Counted from the stretch's first letter, positions 42,599-52,491 are shown. The stretch: 64,000 nt of DNA from Pseudobacteroides sp035370245 (GCA_035370245.1 DAOOVO010000009.1:4913-68912), one strand, 5' to 3'. Numbers and translations: made by a program. The notes: a model not told the origin generated them from the sequence alone.

Positions 42599-43556
42599 AA
42601 TGTCACACCTTTCATAAAGCTCATCATCAATAATCCAACATTTAGATTTAGCAAACTTGTTAAAAAATTGTTATAGATTAAAAATGATTATATTTATATC
42701 ATAAATAATATTTATTTATTCCCAAAATGATAAAAAAATACCCGTGCATTCTATTTGAGAAGGGAGAATGCAACGGGACATAGGGGAGTAACTAGTTAAT
42801 AATTACTCGTGTATAATATATAATATATTTAAAAAAAAATAAATACTTTTTTTAAAAAATGCAGAAAACGACAAGAATTTCACCAAAATGCAACAGATTG
42901 TATTGATTTTTACTATGATTTTGGGAAGGAGCAACAGTTTGTTAATACAGATAAAGGGAAAATTGATATCTTTAGGAAATTCTAAAAGGCGTTAATAGTA
43001 GGTCATATCTATGTGTACTAAGTAAGTTGACTCTAGTTGGATGAATAAATTGTTATTAATTAACAAACAACCGATTGATTTCTTCTTAAGATACTATTAT
43101 TAATTGATGTCACTTTTGTACTTCATAATACAAATTTATCTTTTTGTATACTGTAAAATACTGCTGAAGCTTTTGCTGCTTTTTTGATAAATCTAAAAAC
43201 AATACTGATTAACAAAGCGAATGAATCCACAAGATAACTAAATTAAGTCAATTTTCGTTTTGATAACATTTGTTACAAAAATAATAGTACGATTAATGAA
43301 AACTTTTTACAAAGATATTATATCATCAAATAATATATATTGCTATAGTATTTTTTATACCATATCAAAAAATATTATCTTTATTTTTTGACTTTATCAT
43401 CTATATAAATTAAAATAATAGTTGTTTTAAGATGCGTATACCAATTTCAAAGACAATGTATTAAATATGATTAATAGTGTATTTAATGAAAATATTAAAA
43501 ACACTTTGATATTAAAAATACTTTGCAATTTAATATATTTAGGTAGGAGACTGGTT
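42599..43556. other. Long gene-free region between CYTH and ARMT1-like genes
   Basis: About 960 AT-rich bases between divergent genes without a coding frame I can support. Besides the orphan terminator at 42735-42777 it contains TAGGGGAGTAACT (42781-42793), shared with 688-700, within a second hairpin GAGTAA/TTACTC (42786-42808). Poly-A and poly-T tracts occur at 42831-42860. No riboswitch class was recognised. Confidence 0.4.
42735..42777 (-). terminator. Orphan intrinsic terminator upstream of the CYTH gene
   Basis: On the minus strand CCCGTTGCATTCT pairs with AGAATGCACGGG (12 pairs, one bulged base), followed by TATTTTTTTA. No minus-strand gene lies upstream for more than 700 bases, so it either ends a small RNA or is an attenuator in the CYTH leader, 137 bases before the start codon. 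Confidence 0.75.
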
Positions 43557-44420
43557 ATGAGAGTAGAAGCAGATTGCATTCCCTGTTATCTGAAACAGGG
43601 GATATCGACATTAAGGATAGCGGGAATCCCGGATAGAGAAATAAGCAAAATAATAAACAGCGTACTTGGAATTGTTGGTGAATTGAGTTTGGATGGAATA
43701 CCCGGATACAATTCTACAATTGTTCTAAAGAAGATATATGACATTATAGGTATTGCCGATCCATATAAAGAAGCGAAGATTAAGTGGAATAAATATGCAT
43801 TGGGGCAATACGGATTGTTCCGCAAGCTCGTGGAAGAATCGGAAGACAGACTGCATAAAGCGTTTAAAATTGCAGTAGCTGGAAATATTATCGATATGGG
43901 AATCACTCCTGATTTTGATGTTGATTTGGCCATGAATGAAATCACAGACAGGGAATTTGATTTGGATGATTATACCGAGCTTAGGACTATGCTTGATGGA
44001 GCCAAAAATATTATGATTATTGGTGATAATAGTGGAGAAATAGTATTTGATATGGTTCTTGTGGAGGAATTTAAGAGGCTTGGACTTAATGTAGTGTATT
44101 CTGTTAAGGGAGGTCCCATGTTAAATGATTCTACAATGGAGGATGCAGAACAGGTAGGATTGACCTCTATCTGCGAGGTAGTGGATACAGGTAATGATTT
44201 GTTGGGAGTTGTATTTGAAAAGAGCTCGCCAAAGTTTATAGAAGCTTTTGAAAAGGCAGATATCATTATATCCAAAGGACAAGCTAATTTTGAGTCTCTT
44301 GAGGGTGACAAAAGAGCTGGAGATAAGACATTCTTTGTTTTAAGAGCTAAATGCCCTTTAGTTGCTAAATGCCTTGGTGTAAATTTTGGGGATATTGTTT
44401 TAAAGAGAAACAGGAGTTGA
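43557..44420 (+). CDS. ARMT1-like (DUF89) metal-dependent phosphatase
   Basis: A 287-residue protein of the DUF89/ARMT1-like family, which includes metal-dependent damage-control phosphatases acting on harmful phosphometabolites. Family marks: a CxxC near the N-terminus (ADCIPCYLKQ), the metal site GDNSGEIVFD, a DxGND-like turn (VDTGNDLLG) and SKGQANFESL. The substrate is unknown. The ATG at 43557 follows AGGTAGGAGA; an earlier in-frame ATG at 43467 lacks a ribosome binding site. The stop overlaps the next gene start. Confidence 0.87.
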   Translation: MRVEADCIPCYLKQGISTLRIAGIPDREISKIINSVLGIVGELSLDGIPGYNSTIVLKKIYDIIGIADPYKEAKIKWNKYALGQYGLFRKLVEESEDRLHKAFKIAVAGNIIDMGITPDFDVDLAMNEITDREFDLDDYTELRTMLDGAKNIMIIGDNSGEIVFDMVLVEEFKRLGLNVVYSVKGGPMLNDSTMEDAEQVGLTSICEVVDTGNDLLGVVFEKSSPKFIEAFEKADIIISKGQANFESLEGDKRAGDKTFFVLRAKCPLVAKCLGVNFGDIVLKRNRS

Positions 44421-44719
44421 TGGATTTGAATTCCAAAATTAGGGATGAAAATACAGATAAGCTTTTTGAGGCCATATTGTTGTTGAAGAATGTAGATGAA
44501 TGCTACAGTTTTTTCGAGGATTTATGTACAATATCTGAGATTAAAGCACTGGCTCAGAGGCTGGAAGTAGCCAAGATGTTGAAGAATGGGATAACATATA
44601 CCGAAATAGCCGAGAAAACAGGAGCCAGTACCGCTACAATCAGCAGAGTTAACAGGTGTTTGAATTATGGTGCGGACGGTTATTCCATGATCATTGAAAG
44701 GCTTGAAAAACAGGTATAA
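44420..44719 (+). CDS. TrpR-like YerC/YecD-family DNA-binding protein
   Basis: About 99 residues with a Trp-repressor type helix-turn-helix: LAQRLEVAKMLKNGITYTEI then AEKTGASTATISRVNRCLNY. YerC/YecD proteins are common in Firmicutes and presumed regulators; the effector is unknown. The ATG at 44420 overlaps the TGA of the DUF89 gene; the AGGAG at 44412-44416 is close to it, and TTG at 44426 has better spacing, so the exact start is open. Confidence 0.88.
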   Translation: MDLNSKIRDENTDKLFEAILLLKNVDECYSFFEDLCTISEIKALAQRLEVAKMLKNGITYTEIAEKTGASTATISRVNRCLNYGADGYSMIIERLEKQV

Positions 44720-44753
44720 AACTACAAATAATATATATTAATATTCTTTTTGC

Positions 44754-44782
44754 TTGATTAAATTCAATTATTCAGGTATTAT
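44754..44782 (+). promoter_or_regulatory. Candidate promoter before the small secreted protein
   Basis: TTGATT (44754-44759) and TATTAT (44777-44782) with 17 bases between, 57 bases before the next start codon. Confidence 0.5.
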
Positions 44783-44839
44783 AACATTATACATCGAAGT
44801 ATATGTGAGTAATTATTTAGTGATATTGAGGGTTGGTAT

Positions 44840-45268
44840 ATGTTCAAGAAGCTGTTTATAAGCCTTATATTATTATCGGCATTGACTACCGATGGGGTTG
44901 TTGTTTTTCCGGCAGCCTATTATGACATGCTTGTTTTTATTGACAGCCGATCCAATGTATTGGATGCATTAGATGAAGCACAACCAATATCACCAAAGTG
45001 TGACTCTGAAGGCATTGCATATGGTGATGCTGCAAATTGTACTTTGATGAACAATGGATTTTATATCAGGTACAGTACTGCATTTGATTTTAAGGATCCT
45101 TTTCTCAAAAAGGGTTTATTTTGCGGAACTGAAATATATTCTATAAAAGATAATTTAGATGAAGAAATAACAGATTTACAATACACTTTTGTAATATCTG
45201 GTTATAAAAATAAAAGTCTCGTCGTTAATTATACCGACTCATCACCGCCTATTTGCCATACAGTATGA
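44840..45268 (+). CDS. Small secreted cysteine-containing protein, unknown
   Basis: A 142-residue protein I do not recognise. The N-terminus has two lysines and a hydrophobic stretch (about 4-26, ending FPAA), so it should be exported. The rest is polar with four cysteines (54, 67, 95, 139), which could form two disulfides outside the cell, and aromatic beta-rich segments (FYIRYSTAFDF, QYTFVISGY). GAGGGTTGG precedes the ATG. Its own promoter and the lack of a coupled neighbour suggest a single-gene transcript. Confidence 0.7.
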   Translation: MFKKLFISLILLSALTTDGVVVFPAAYYDMLVFIDSRSNVLDALDEAQPISPKCDSEGIAYGDAANCTLMNNGFYIRYSTAFDFKDPFLKKGLFCGTEIYSIKDNLDEEITDLQYTFVISGYKNKSLVVNYTDSSPPICHTV

Positions 45269-45370
45269 TCATGCTGTGTGCATCTCTTATATTGTTTTTT
45301 TAACAACAATTTAAATTAATATTTAAGTGTTTTTTAGCAGTGCCAATTATAGCAGCTATGGAGTGATTTT

Positions 45371-45937
45371 ATGCTATACCTTATTGTTATTGTTTTAGGA
45401 GCGGTTTTAGGAATGCTTGCTAAAGGCAGGATTTCCAATATTCTGGATCTTAAGATTGAAAAATTATGGCTTCTTTTGATAGCTGTATTTGTTCAAATTG
45501 CAATAAGGGGATTAGTTTTAAAAGGATTGGTTGATGCTGCAGATTATAGTTTGATAACCCAGGGAATTTCATTTTCTCTCCTGCTGATAGTGCTATGGTA
45601 TAACAAGCGGCTATTGGGAGTGTTGGTTATTGGTTTAGGCAGTCTTGCCAATATGTTGGTCATGATGCTTAATGGAGGCTTAATGCCAATAAGCGGCCAA
45701 TTGCTTAAAGAATATGAAACTTTCTCATGGGGGATGGAGTTTTTAAATAACGGCTCCGATGGCAGGCATATACTTATAAATGAAGGCACAAAGCTTGCCA
45801 TATTGTCCGATATTATTAAGATGCCTCCGTTTTTGGGATGGCTTATGCCTATCGTAAGCATTGGTGATTTAATTATAGCAGTTGGAATTTTTTTGCTGGT
45901 ATTTTTGACAGTTAAAGGTTCTAAAGTTAAGCGTTGA
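45371..45937 (+). CDS. DUF5317 membrane protein
   Basis: A 188-residue hydrophobic protein with five or six membrane segments (for example LYLIVIVLGAVLGMLA, LWLLLIAVFVQIAI, LLIVLWYNKR, VIGLGSLANMLVMMLNGG and LIIAVGIFLLVFLTV). The conserved NGGLMPIS and a loop ending HILINEGTKL fit the clostridial DUF5317 family. No function is known. It lies 32 bases before secA and may share its transcript. Confidence 0.75.
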   Translation: MLYLIVIVLGAVLGMLAKGRISNILDLKIEKLWLLLIAVFVQIAIRGLVLKGLVDAADYSLITQGISFSLLLIVLWYNKRLLGVLVIGLGSLANMLVMMLNGGLMPISGQLLKEYETFSWGMEFLNNGSDGRHILINEGTKLAILSDIIKMPPFLGWLMPIVSIGDLIIAVGIFLLVFLTVKGSKVKR

Positions 45938-45969
45938 TAATTGTCTAAATTGGAAAGGATGATATCTTT

Positions 45970-48705
45970 ATGATAAAAAATATTATAGAAAAAGTTATTG
46001 GTAGTTACAGTGATAGGGAGCTAAAAAGAATTCAGCCCATAATTGATGAAATAAATGAAATTGAGCCTGATATAAAAGCATTGACGGATGAACAGTTAAG
46101 GGCTAAAACCACTGAATTTAAAGAAAAAATTGCAAAAGGTGAGGCTACTTTAGACGATATATTACCGGAAGCTTTTGCAGTTGTAAGAGAGGCTTCTGTA
46201 AGGGTTCTTGGAATGAGACATTTTGATGTGCAGTTAATCGGTGGTGTTGTTTTACATCAGGGTAGAATCGCCGAAATGAAAACCGGTGAAGGTAAAACTC
46301 TTGTTGCAACTCTTCCAGTTTATTTGAATGCACTTGAAGGCAAAGGAGTTCATGTTGTCACAGTCAATGATTATCTTGCAAAACGTGACAGTGAGTGGAT
46401 GGGAAAAATATATAGATTTTTAGGACTGACTGTAGGCTTGATTATACATGATATGGATAATGCGGAAAGAAGAAAGGCCTATAACTGTGATATCACATAC
46501 GGAACCAATAATGAGTTCGGATTTGATTACCTCAGGGACAACATGGTTATTTACAAGGAAGAAAAGGTGCAAAGAGATCTTCATTATGCCATAGTGGACG
46601 AGGTGGACAGTATTTTAGTTGACGAAGCGAGAACTCCGCTTATAATATCGGGTGCAGGAGACAAGTCAACAGACCTTTATAAAAGGGCAAACTCCTTTGT
46701 TTCGCGTCTTAAAGTAAAGGTGTTTACACAAACCGATGATAAACAGCAATATGATGATATTGAAGAGGATTATATAGTTGATGAAAAGGCTCATACAGCT
46801 AACTTGACTGCAAATGGTGTTAAAAAAGCAGAGCAGTATTTTATGCTTGAAAACCTGTCTGATCCTGAAAATTTAACTATTTCCCATCATATAAACCAGG
46901 CACTTAAAGCTCATGGTCTCATGAAAATAGATAGGGATTATGTTGTAAAAGATGGTGAAATAATTATCGTTGATGAATTTACAGGCCGTCTCATGTATGG
47001 AAGAAGATATAGTGACGGTTTGCACCAGGCCATAGAAGCCAAGGAAGGTGTAAAAGTAGAAAGAGAAAGTAAAACACTTGCTACCATAACTTTCCAGAAC
47101 TATTTCAGAATGTACAAAAAGCTTTCCGGTATGACAGGTACTGCACTGACAGAGGAGCAGGAGTTTAGAGACATCTATAAGCTTGATGTAATAGTTATCC
47201 CTACAAATAAGCCTCTAAGAAGAAAAGATTACCCCGATTGCGTATACAAAACCGAAATCGGCAAGTTTACTGCGGTTATAAATGATGTTGTAGAGTGCAA
47301 TAAGAAAGGACAGCCGGTATTGATCGGTACTATTTCCATTGAGAAATCCGAGCTATTAAGCAGCATGCTTAGAAAACGCGGAATAAAGCACGAAGTATTA
47401 AATGCAAAGTACCACGAACGAGAAGCAGAAATCATTGCTCAGGCAGGTAGAAAAGGTGCTGTTACAATAGCTACAAACATGGCCGGTAGAGGTACCGACA
47501 TTATGTTAGGCGGTAATGCCGAATACATGGCAAAGCAGGAAATGAGAAAGCAGGGTTTTGATGAGGAGCTTATAAGCCAATCCACAAGCTATAGCGAGAC
47601 AAAGGATGAGGTAATTTTAAATGCCAGAAAGACATTTCGTGAGCTTAATGAAAAGTTTAAGAAACAGATAGAAAAAGAGAGAGAAGAAGTGTATGAAGCG
47701 GGCGGACTTTTCATAATGGGTACTGAGAGGCATGAATCTAGGCGTATTGACAACCAGTTGCGCGGTCGTGCCGGCCGTCAGGGAGATATTGGTGCTTCCA
47801 GATTTTATATATCACTGGAAGATGATCTAATGAGGCTTTTTGGTACCGATAGGATAAAAGGTATTGTCGATGCTTTAGGTCTTGAGGAAGATCAGCCCAT
47901 AGAGCATAAAATGCTATCAAATGCAATTGAAAATGCACAAAAAAGGGTAGAAGGAAAGAATTACCAGATTAGAAAGCATGTTTTGCAGTATGACGATGTT
48001 ATGAATAAACAGAGAGAAGTTATATATGGACAAAGAAGCCAGGTATTAAATGGAGAAAATCTTAAAGATAATTATATGAAAATGATTGAAAGCCTGGCTG
48101 AGAGCGTAGTTAAGCTGTATTGTACAGAAACGCCTCATCCTGACTTATGGGATTGGGAAGCTATAGACAGCTATTTGGCAAGCGGATTCCTTTCAAAGGG
48201 TGAAATAAAGCCTACTAAAGAAGAAATGGAAAGAATGGTTAAGGAAGATGTATACGATAAAATAGTTGAGCTTATAACAAAGAGGTATGAAAGCAAAGAA
48301 CAAGATCTTGGATCTGAGCTCATGCGTGAATTGGAAAGGGTAATACTTTTAAGGGTTGTCGATCAGAAATGGATGGATCATATAGATGCTATGGAGCAGT
48401 TAAAGCATGGAATAGGTCTTCGTGCATTCGGTCAAAGAGACCCTGTTGTGGAATATAAGTTCGAAGGCTTTGAAATGTTTGAGGAAATGATTAAGAACAT
48501 TCAGGAAGACGCATTAAGGCTGATATTGAATACACATATTGAAAAAGATCAAAATGTTGAGAGGGAAAGGGTAGCAGAGCCGACAACTGCCAGCCATGGC
48601 GATGAACCTAAAAGGGCTGTTTCAAAAGGAGCAAAGGTTGGAGCTAATGATCCGTGTCCATGTGGAAGCGGCAAGAAATATAAAAAGTGCTGCGGCAGAA
48701 GTTAG
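45970..48705 (+). CDS. secA: Preprotein translocase ATPase SecA
   Basis: A 911-residue motor that pushes preproteins through SecYEG. The first nucleotide-binding fold holds Walker A MKTGEGKT (103-110) and the DEVDSILVDEARTPLIISG segment; the preprotein cross-linking domain, second ATPase fold (TNMAGRGTDI), helical scaffold (RGRAGRQGD region) and wing domain follow. The C-terminus is the zinc-binding SEC-C motif PCPCGSGKKYKKCC. Length and motifs are normal. GGAAAGGATG precedes the ATG. It exports, among others, the GH8 enzyme and amidase of this window. Confidence 0.98.
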   Translation: MIKNIIEKVIGSYSDRELKRIQPIIDEINEIEPDIKALTDEQLRAKTTEFKEKIAKGEATLDDILPEAFAVVREASVRVLGMRHFDVQLIGGVVLHQGRIAEMKTGEGKTLVATLPVYLNALEGKGVHVVTVNDYLAKRDSEWMGKIYRFLGLTVGLIIHDMDNAERRKAYNCDITYGTNNEFGFDYLRDNMVIYKEEKVQRDLHYAIVDEVDSILVDEARTPLIISGAGDKSTDLYKRANSFVSRLKVKVFTQTDDKQQYDDIEEDYIVDEKAHTANLTANGVKKAEQYFMLENLSDPENLTISHHINQALKAHGLMKIDRDYVVKDGEIIIVDEFTGRLMYGRRYSDGLHQAIEAKEGVKVERESKTLATITFQNYFRMYKKLSGMTGTALTEEQEFRDIYKLDVIVIPTNKPLRRKDYPDCVYKTEIGKFTAVINDVVECNKKGQPVLIGTISIEKSELLSSMLRKRGIKHEVLNAKYHEREAEIIAQAGRKGAVTIATNMAGRGTDIMLGGNAEYMAKQEMRKQGFDEELISQSTSYSETKDEVILNARKTFRELNEKFKKQIEKEREEVYEAGGLFIMGTERHESRRIDNQLRGRAGRQGDIGASRFYISLEDDLMRLFGTDRIKGIVDALGLEEDQPIEHKMLSNAIENAQKRVEGKNYQIRKHVLQYDDVMNKQREVIYGQRSQVLNGENLKDNYMKMIESLAESVVKLYCTETPHPDLWDWEAIDSYLASGFLSKGEIKPTKEEMERMVKEDVYDKIVELITKRYESKEQDLGSELMRELERVILLRVVDQKWMDHIDAMEQLKHGIGLRAFGQRDPVVEYKFEGFEMFEEMIKNIQEDALRLILNTHIEKDQNVERERVAEPTTASHGDEPKRAVSKGAKVGANDPCPCGSGKKYKKCCGRS

Positions 48706-48729
48706 GAAATGATGGCATAGCAAAAATTA

Positions 48730-48770
48730 AAAGATGTATCATATGGGTGTTGTCCATATGATACATCTTT
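48730..48770 (+). terminator. Terminator of secA
   Basis: AAAGATGTATCATATGG (48730-48746) pairs perfectly with its complement (48754-48770) around a 7-base loop. It lacks a long T run, so some read-through into folC is possible. Confidence 0.8.
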
Positions 48771-48793
48771 ACTTATAGATTGGGGAGAAATAA

Positions 48794-50080
48794 ATGAACT
48801 ATACTGAAGCTTTGGATTATATTCACGGAACTTTGAAATTTGGAGTAAAATTAGGGCTTGAAAATATAACTGAACTTCTTCGATTAATGGGAGATCCTCA
48901 TAAGAATTTAAAATTTGTCCATGTAGCAGGGACTAACGGTAAAGGATCGACTGTAGCATTTATTAGCAGTATCCTTATGGAATCCGGTTATAAAACAGGC
49001 ATATATACATCGCCATATTTGGAAAGGTTTACTGAAAGAATAAAAATAGGCAGTGAAGAAATATCGGAAAATGATGTAGCACGAATAACGGCGTTTGTTA
49101 AGGAAAAGGTTCAAGAGCTTATTAAAAATGGAGGCAATCACCCGACAGAGTTTGAAATTGTTACAGCAATCGCATTTCAGTATTTTTTTGAGAAGAATTG
49201 TGATATAGTCGTATTGGAAGTAGGGCTTGGAGGCAGGTTTGATTCGACAAATGTGATTGATTGTCCCTTAGCTGCAGTTATAACAACAATAAGCTATGAT
49301 CATATGAATATATTGGGCAATACATTGGAAAAAATCGCTTATGAAAAGGCAGGAATTATAAAGGAAAATACTGATGTTGTATTATATCCACAGACTGATG
49401 AAGTCTTACAAGTTTTTGAAAGGGTGTGTTGTGACAAAAAATCAAGACTTAAAAAGATACTATTCTCTGACTTTGAGATTCTTGAATCAAGCATATGGGG
49501 AAGCAGTTTTTTGCATAAAAAATATGGAATGTATAAAATACGTATTCCAGGTGAGCAACAAGTTGCAAATGCAGTAACGGCAATTGAAACCGTTAAAATT
49601 CTAAAAGAAAAAGGTTTTGACAGAATAAGTGAAGCCGCTATTGACAGCGGACTTATGAAGGCTGTGTGGCCTGGCAGGTTGGAGATGGTATGTAAAGATC
49701 CTGTTTTTTTGATAGATGGTGCACATAATAGCGAGGGGGCTCAAGCCCTTGCAGGCAATCTTAAGAAATATTTCCCAGGAAAGAGAATTATTATTATTAT
49801 TGGGGTGTTAAAGGACAAGGATTACAAATCCATAATAGAGCCATTAATACCAATTGCATCTGAGTTTATTGCCGTGAAGCCTCAAAATGATAGAGGTATG
49901 GAAAGCAGGGATTTGGCTATAATATTAAGAGACTATTGTAATAATGTCAGTGTGAGTGATACAATTGAAGAAGCTATAGGTACTAGCATTAAAAAGGTTA
50001 CTAAAGACGGCATAATTTGTGCTTATGGGTCATTATATTATATTGGGGAAATAAGGAAGTACTTTAGCATCAAAAAGTAA
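48794..50080 (+). CDS. folC: Folylpolyglutamate synthase / dihydrofolate synthase
   Basis: A 428-residue Mur-ligase-type enzyme adding glutamate to folates. The P-loop is AGTNGKGST (45-53); YTSPYLERFTERI, EVGLGGRFDSTN and YEKAGIIK are standard FolC motifs, and the C-terminal domain begins near WPGRLEM with IDGAHN. GGGGAG lies before the ATG. Whether it also has dihydrofolate synthase activity cannot be told. Confidence 0.96.
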   Translation: MNYTEALDYIHGTLKFGVKLGLENITELLRLMGDPHKNLKFVHVAGTNGKGSTVAFISSILMESGYKTGIYTSPYLERFTERIKIGSEEISENDVARITAFVKEKVQELIKNGGNHPTEFEIVTAIAFQYFFEKNCDIVVLEVGLGGRFDSTNVIDCPLAAVITTISYDHMNILGNTLEKIAYEKAGIIKENTDVVLYPQTDEVLQVFERVCCDKKSRLKKILFSDFEILESSIWGSSFLHKKYGMYKIRIPGEQQVANAVTAIETVKILKEKGFDRISEAAIDSGLMKAVWPGRLEMVCKDPVFLIDGAHNSEGAQALAGNLKKYFPGKRIIIIIGVLKDKDYKSIIEPLIPIASEFIAVKPQNDRGMESRDLAIILRDYCNNVSVSDTIEEAIGTSIKKVTKDGIICAYGSLYYIGEIRKYFSIKK

Positions 50081-50163
50081 TAGCCGATTTATTATGTATA
50101 TAATTGATTGGATTTTATGTATATATACTATTGCTGTAAACGTACAGGAAGGGAGGGAATGAA

Positions 50164-51309
50164 TTGATTGATTTAAAGCAGGAGCTTGAAGACTATGCCC
50201 ATATTGATGCTGAGACATTAGGGTATAAAGACGGGATTGTCCCGGATAATGTAAGGAACGCTGTAAACCTTTATAATAAAGCTTTAGACAGTATTAGAGC
50301 TAAAAGCGAAGATATGGCCATAATAGAGCTAAAGAAATCTATATCGTTAACTCCTGAATTCTACCAGGCTATGGATTTGCTGGGGATTTGTTATCTATAC
50401 ATCAATGATTATAATAATGCCAGGTCGGTTTATGAGAAACTTATAGAATTAAAAGGAAATAATGTTAAAACAACACGGTTGCATAAATTTATGAAAGATA
50501 TGGAAGCATCTTCTTCAAAAAAGGAGATAAAAATTTCTACTTATAAAAACACTTCTAAAAATACTTCCGTCAATGAAGAAAATGCAAAGATTAAAAATAA
50601 TCGCAGAAGTATAACCGGAAGGTTTACTTTGCCGAACGGTAATTTAATTAAATACATATGCTGTGGGCTGGTAGGTGCAATTATTGTATTATTGTGCAGT
50701 ATACCGGCTTATTTAAATAAGACGGACTCTTCTCCGGTAAATACTGTTGATGAACAGGCGGAAATCATCAGTGAATTGAATACACAAGTAGCAGAACTGA
50801 AAAATAGTCTTTCCAGTCTAAGGCAGGATTATGATACATTAAAAAACAATAACGACCTTCTTGAGAAAGAGCTTGATTATAACAAAAATTTGAAGAAGCT
50901 CGATGAAGCCGAAATATTGGCAAACTCAAAGAATTATGAAGCTGCTGCGGATATATTGGTTCTTATGAAAGATGTAAAGTTTAATGATGAAGATAAGCAA
51001 AAATATGACAAACTTTTCCAGGAGGTTGTTCCAAAAGCTGCGAATGCTGTTTATAACCAGGGTTATAGTCTTTGCAACAGCAGAAAATATAACGAGGCTA
51101 TTGAAAAACTCAATAAAGTAAGACTCTATGGTGATCAGTGGCCGTTCATGGATAGTGCATTATATAAGTTAGGTGTAGCATATAAGGGTATTAACAATAC
51201 TAAGGAAGCACTCGAAATATTTCAAACTGTGGTAAACTCATATCCAAAAAGCCAGTTAGCCTATTATGCAAAGGCAAGAATAAATGAAATTACAAATCAA
51301 TCAAATTAA
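50164..51309 (+). CDS. TPR and coiled-coil membrane protein
   Basis: A 381-residue protein. The N-terminal 115 residues are tetratricopeptide-like helices in the cytoplasm (NAVNLYNKALDSIRAKSEDM, FYQAMDLLGICYLYINDYNN). A basic linker and one membrane segment (162-184) follow, then an extracellular coiled coil (about 195-245, EIISELNTQVAELKNSLSSL) and a second set of TPR units (about 245-378, including NQGYSLCNSRKYNEAIEKLN). It resembles YbgF/BamD-like scaffold proteins in layout, not sequence. The start is TTG at 50164, six bases after GGAGGG. Role unknown; TPRs usually bind partner proteins. Confidence 0.82.
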   Translation: MIDLKQELEDYAHIDAETLGYKDGIVPDNVRNAVNLYNKALDSIRAKSEDMAIIELKKSISLTPEFYQAMDLLGICYLYINDYNNARSVYEKLIELKGNNVKTTRLHKFMKDMEASSSKKEIKISTYKNTSKNTSVNEENAKIKNNRRSITGRFTLPNGNLIKYICCGLVGAIIVLLCSIPAYLNKTDSSPVNTVDEQAEIISELNTQVAELKNSLSSLRQDYDTLKNNNDLLEKELDYNKNLKKLDEAEILANSKNYEAAADILVLMKDVKFNDEDKQKYDKLFQEVVPKAANAVYNQGYSLCNSRKYNEAIEKLNKVRLYGDQWPFMDSALYKLGVAYKGINNTKEALEIFQTVVNSYPKSQLAYYAKARINEITNQSN

Positions 51310-51369
51310 GCATTTATCATGTAAAAATAATATAATATATAAGAGATTAATTTTCTGGATTGATATAAA

Positions 51370-52491
51370 GTGAATAATGTTAATAAAATTAGTAGGATGT
51401 ATAATTTGGTTCTAAGCGGTGGCGGCGTAAAGGGTATTGCATTTTCGGGTGCTTATGAAGTAGCTGAGAAAAATGGTTATACCTTTGGAAACATAGCAGG
51501 AGTGTCGGCTGGAGCTATTGCGGGGTCACTTATTGCTGCAGGGTATAAAGCATATGAATTAAAGGAGTTACTGGCGAGCCTTGATTTTGGAAGAATAAGA
51601 ATGGAGGATATTCCTAAATTGGTTGCGGCTGTTGCTGATTTTCAGGAATGGAGAAGTCAGAACAGAAATGTAAATAGTTCTGTGATAGATTTTTTAAGCA
51701 GGAGTCCTCGAGGAGCAGCACAAAACGATTACGAAAGTGATAATCCGGATATCAACTTTAGGGGAAATATTATAAAGAACATTTCTCTTTACAGTAAAGA
51801 GGGGTGCCTTTTTGACGGTGATTATCTTGAAGAATGGATATATAATAATCTGTCGAAGAAGGGCATAAAAACATTTGGAGATTTGAGAGGCGGAATAGTT
51901 GACAGTTGCAATCCCAATGGTTATAAAGCAAGGTTCCTGGCAGTTGATGCCACAAGGCGAAAGGCCCTGGTTTTGCCTGATGATATAGAGTTTTACGGGA
52001 TTAATCCCGATAAGCTGGAGGTTGCAAGGGCAATCAGGATGAGTGCAAGTGTTCCTTTTGCTTTTAAATCTGTTGAAATATCTGTTGGAAGCGGTAGAAA
52101 CAAGAAAAATTACAACATTGTTGATGGTGGAGTTTTTGATAATTATCCTATATGGATGGTGGGGGATGACAATAAGTTAAAAACTATGGGGTTTAGCCTT
52201 GATGGAGATGAGAAAAAGAAGTTTTTCAGTTTGGATACTCCTTTAAATATTCTGAAATCTTTAATTTCTGCAGTTCATGATATAGGTATTCCAAAAGCAA
52301 AAAACTATGAAAATAAGTTTTTGGTTAAAATAGCTACGGGAAATGTTTCGAGTCTTGATTTCAACTTGTCGGAAGATGATAAAGAATATTTGTATAATCA
52401 AGGAAAAAGTGCCGCAGCAGTGTTAATCGGAAGGTTAGAATTTAGTGCGAGATTAAGGTATGCAAGGTATAGGCGGTATCCATTCAGGTGA
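51370..52491 (+). CDS. Patatin-like phospholipase
   Basis: A 373-residue lipid hydrolase of the patatin family. The oxyanion loop GGGVKG (17-22), the nucleophile Ser46 in GVSAG and the catalytic Asp252 in VDGGVFDNYP form the complete Ser-Asp dyad. No signal peptide, so it is cytoplasmic or injected by an unknown route. The start is GTG at 51370, with no clear ribosome binding site; the ATG at 51397 is an alternative but its AGG is too near. It lies 60 bases after the TPR gene on the same strand. Confidence 0.9.
   Translation: MNNVNKISRMYNLVLSGGGVKGIAFSGAYEVAEKNGYTFGNIAGVSAGAIAGSLIAAGYKAYELKELLASLDFGRIRMEDIPKLVAAVADFQEWRSQNRNVNSSVIDFLSRSPRGAAQNDYESDNPDINFRGNIIKNISLYSKEGCLFDGDYLEEWIYNNLSKKGIKTFGDLRGGIVDSCNPNGYKARFLAVDATRRKALVLPDDIEFYGINPDKLEVARAIRMSASVPFAFKSVEISVGSGRNKKNYNIVDGGVFDNYPIWMVGDDNKLKTMGFSLDGDEKKKFFSLDTPLNILKSLISAVHDIGIPKAKNYENKFLVKIATGNVSSLDFNLSEDDKEYLYNQGKSAAAVLIGRLEFSARLRYARYRRYPFR

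Noticed and set aside
42831..42860. Poly-A/poly-T tract as a separate terminator
   Set aside because: There is no stable stem next to it; it is simply an AT-rich stretch.
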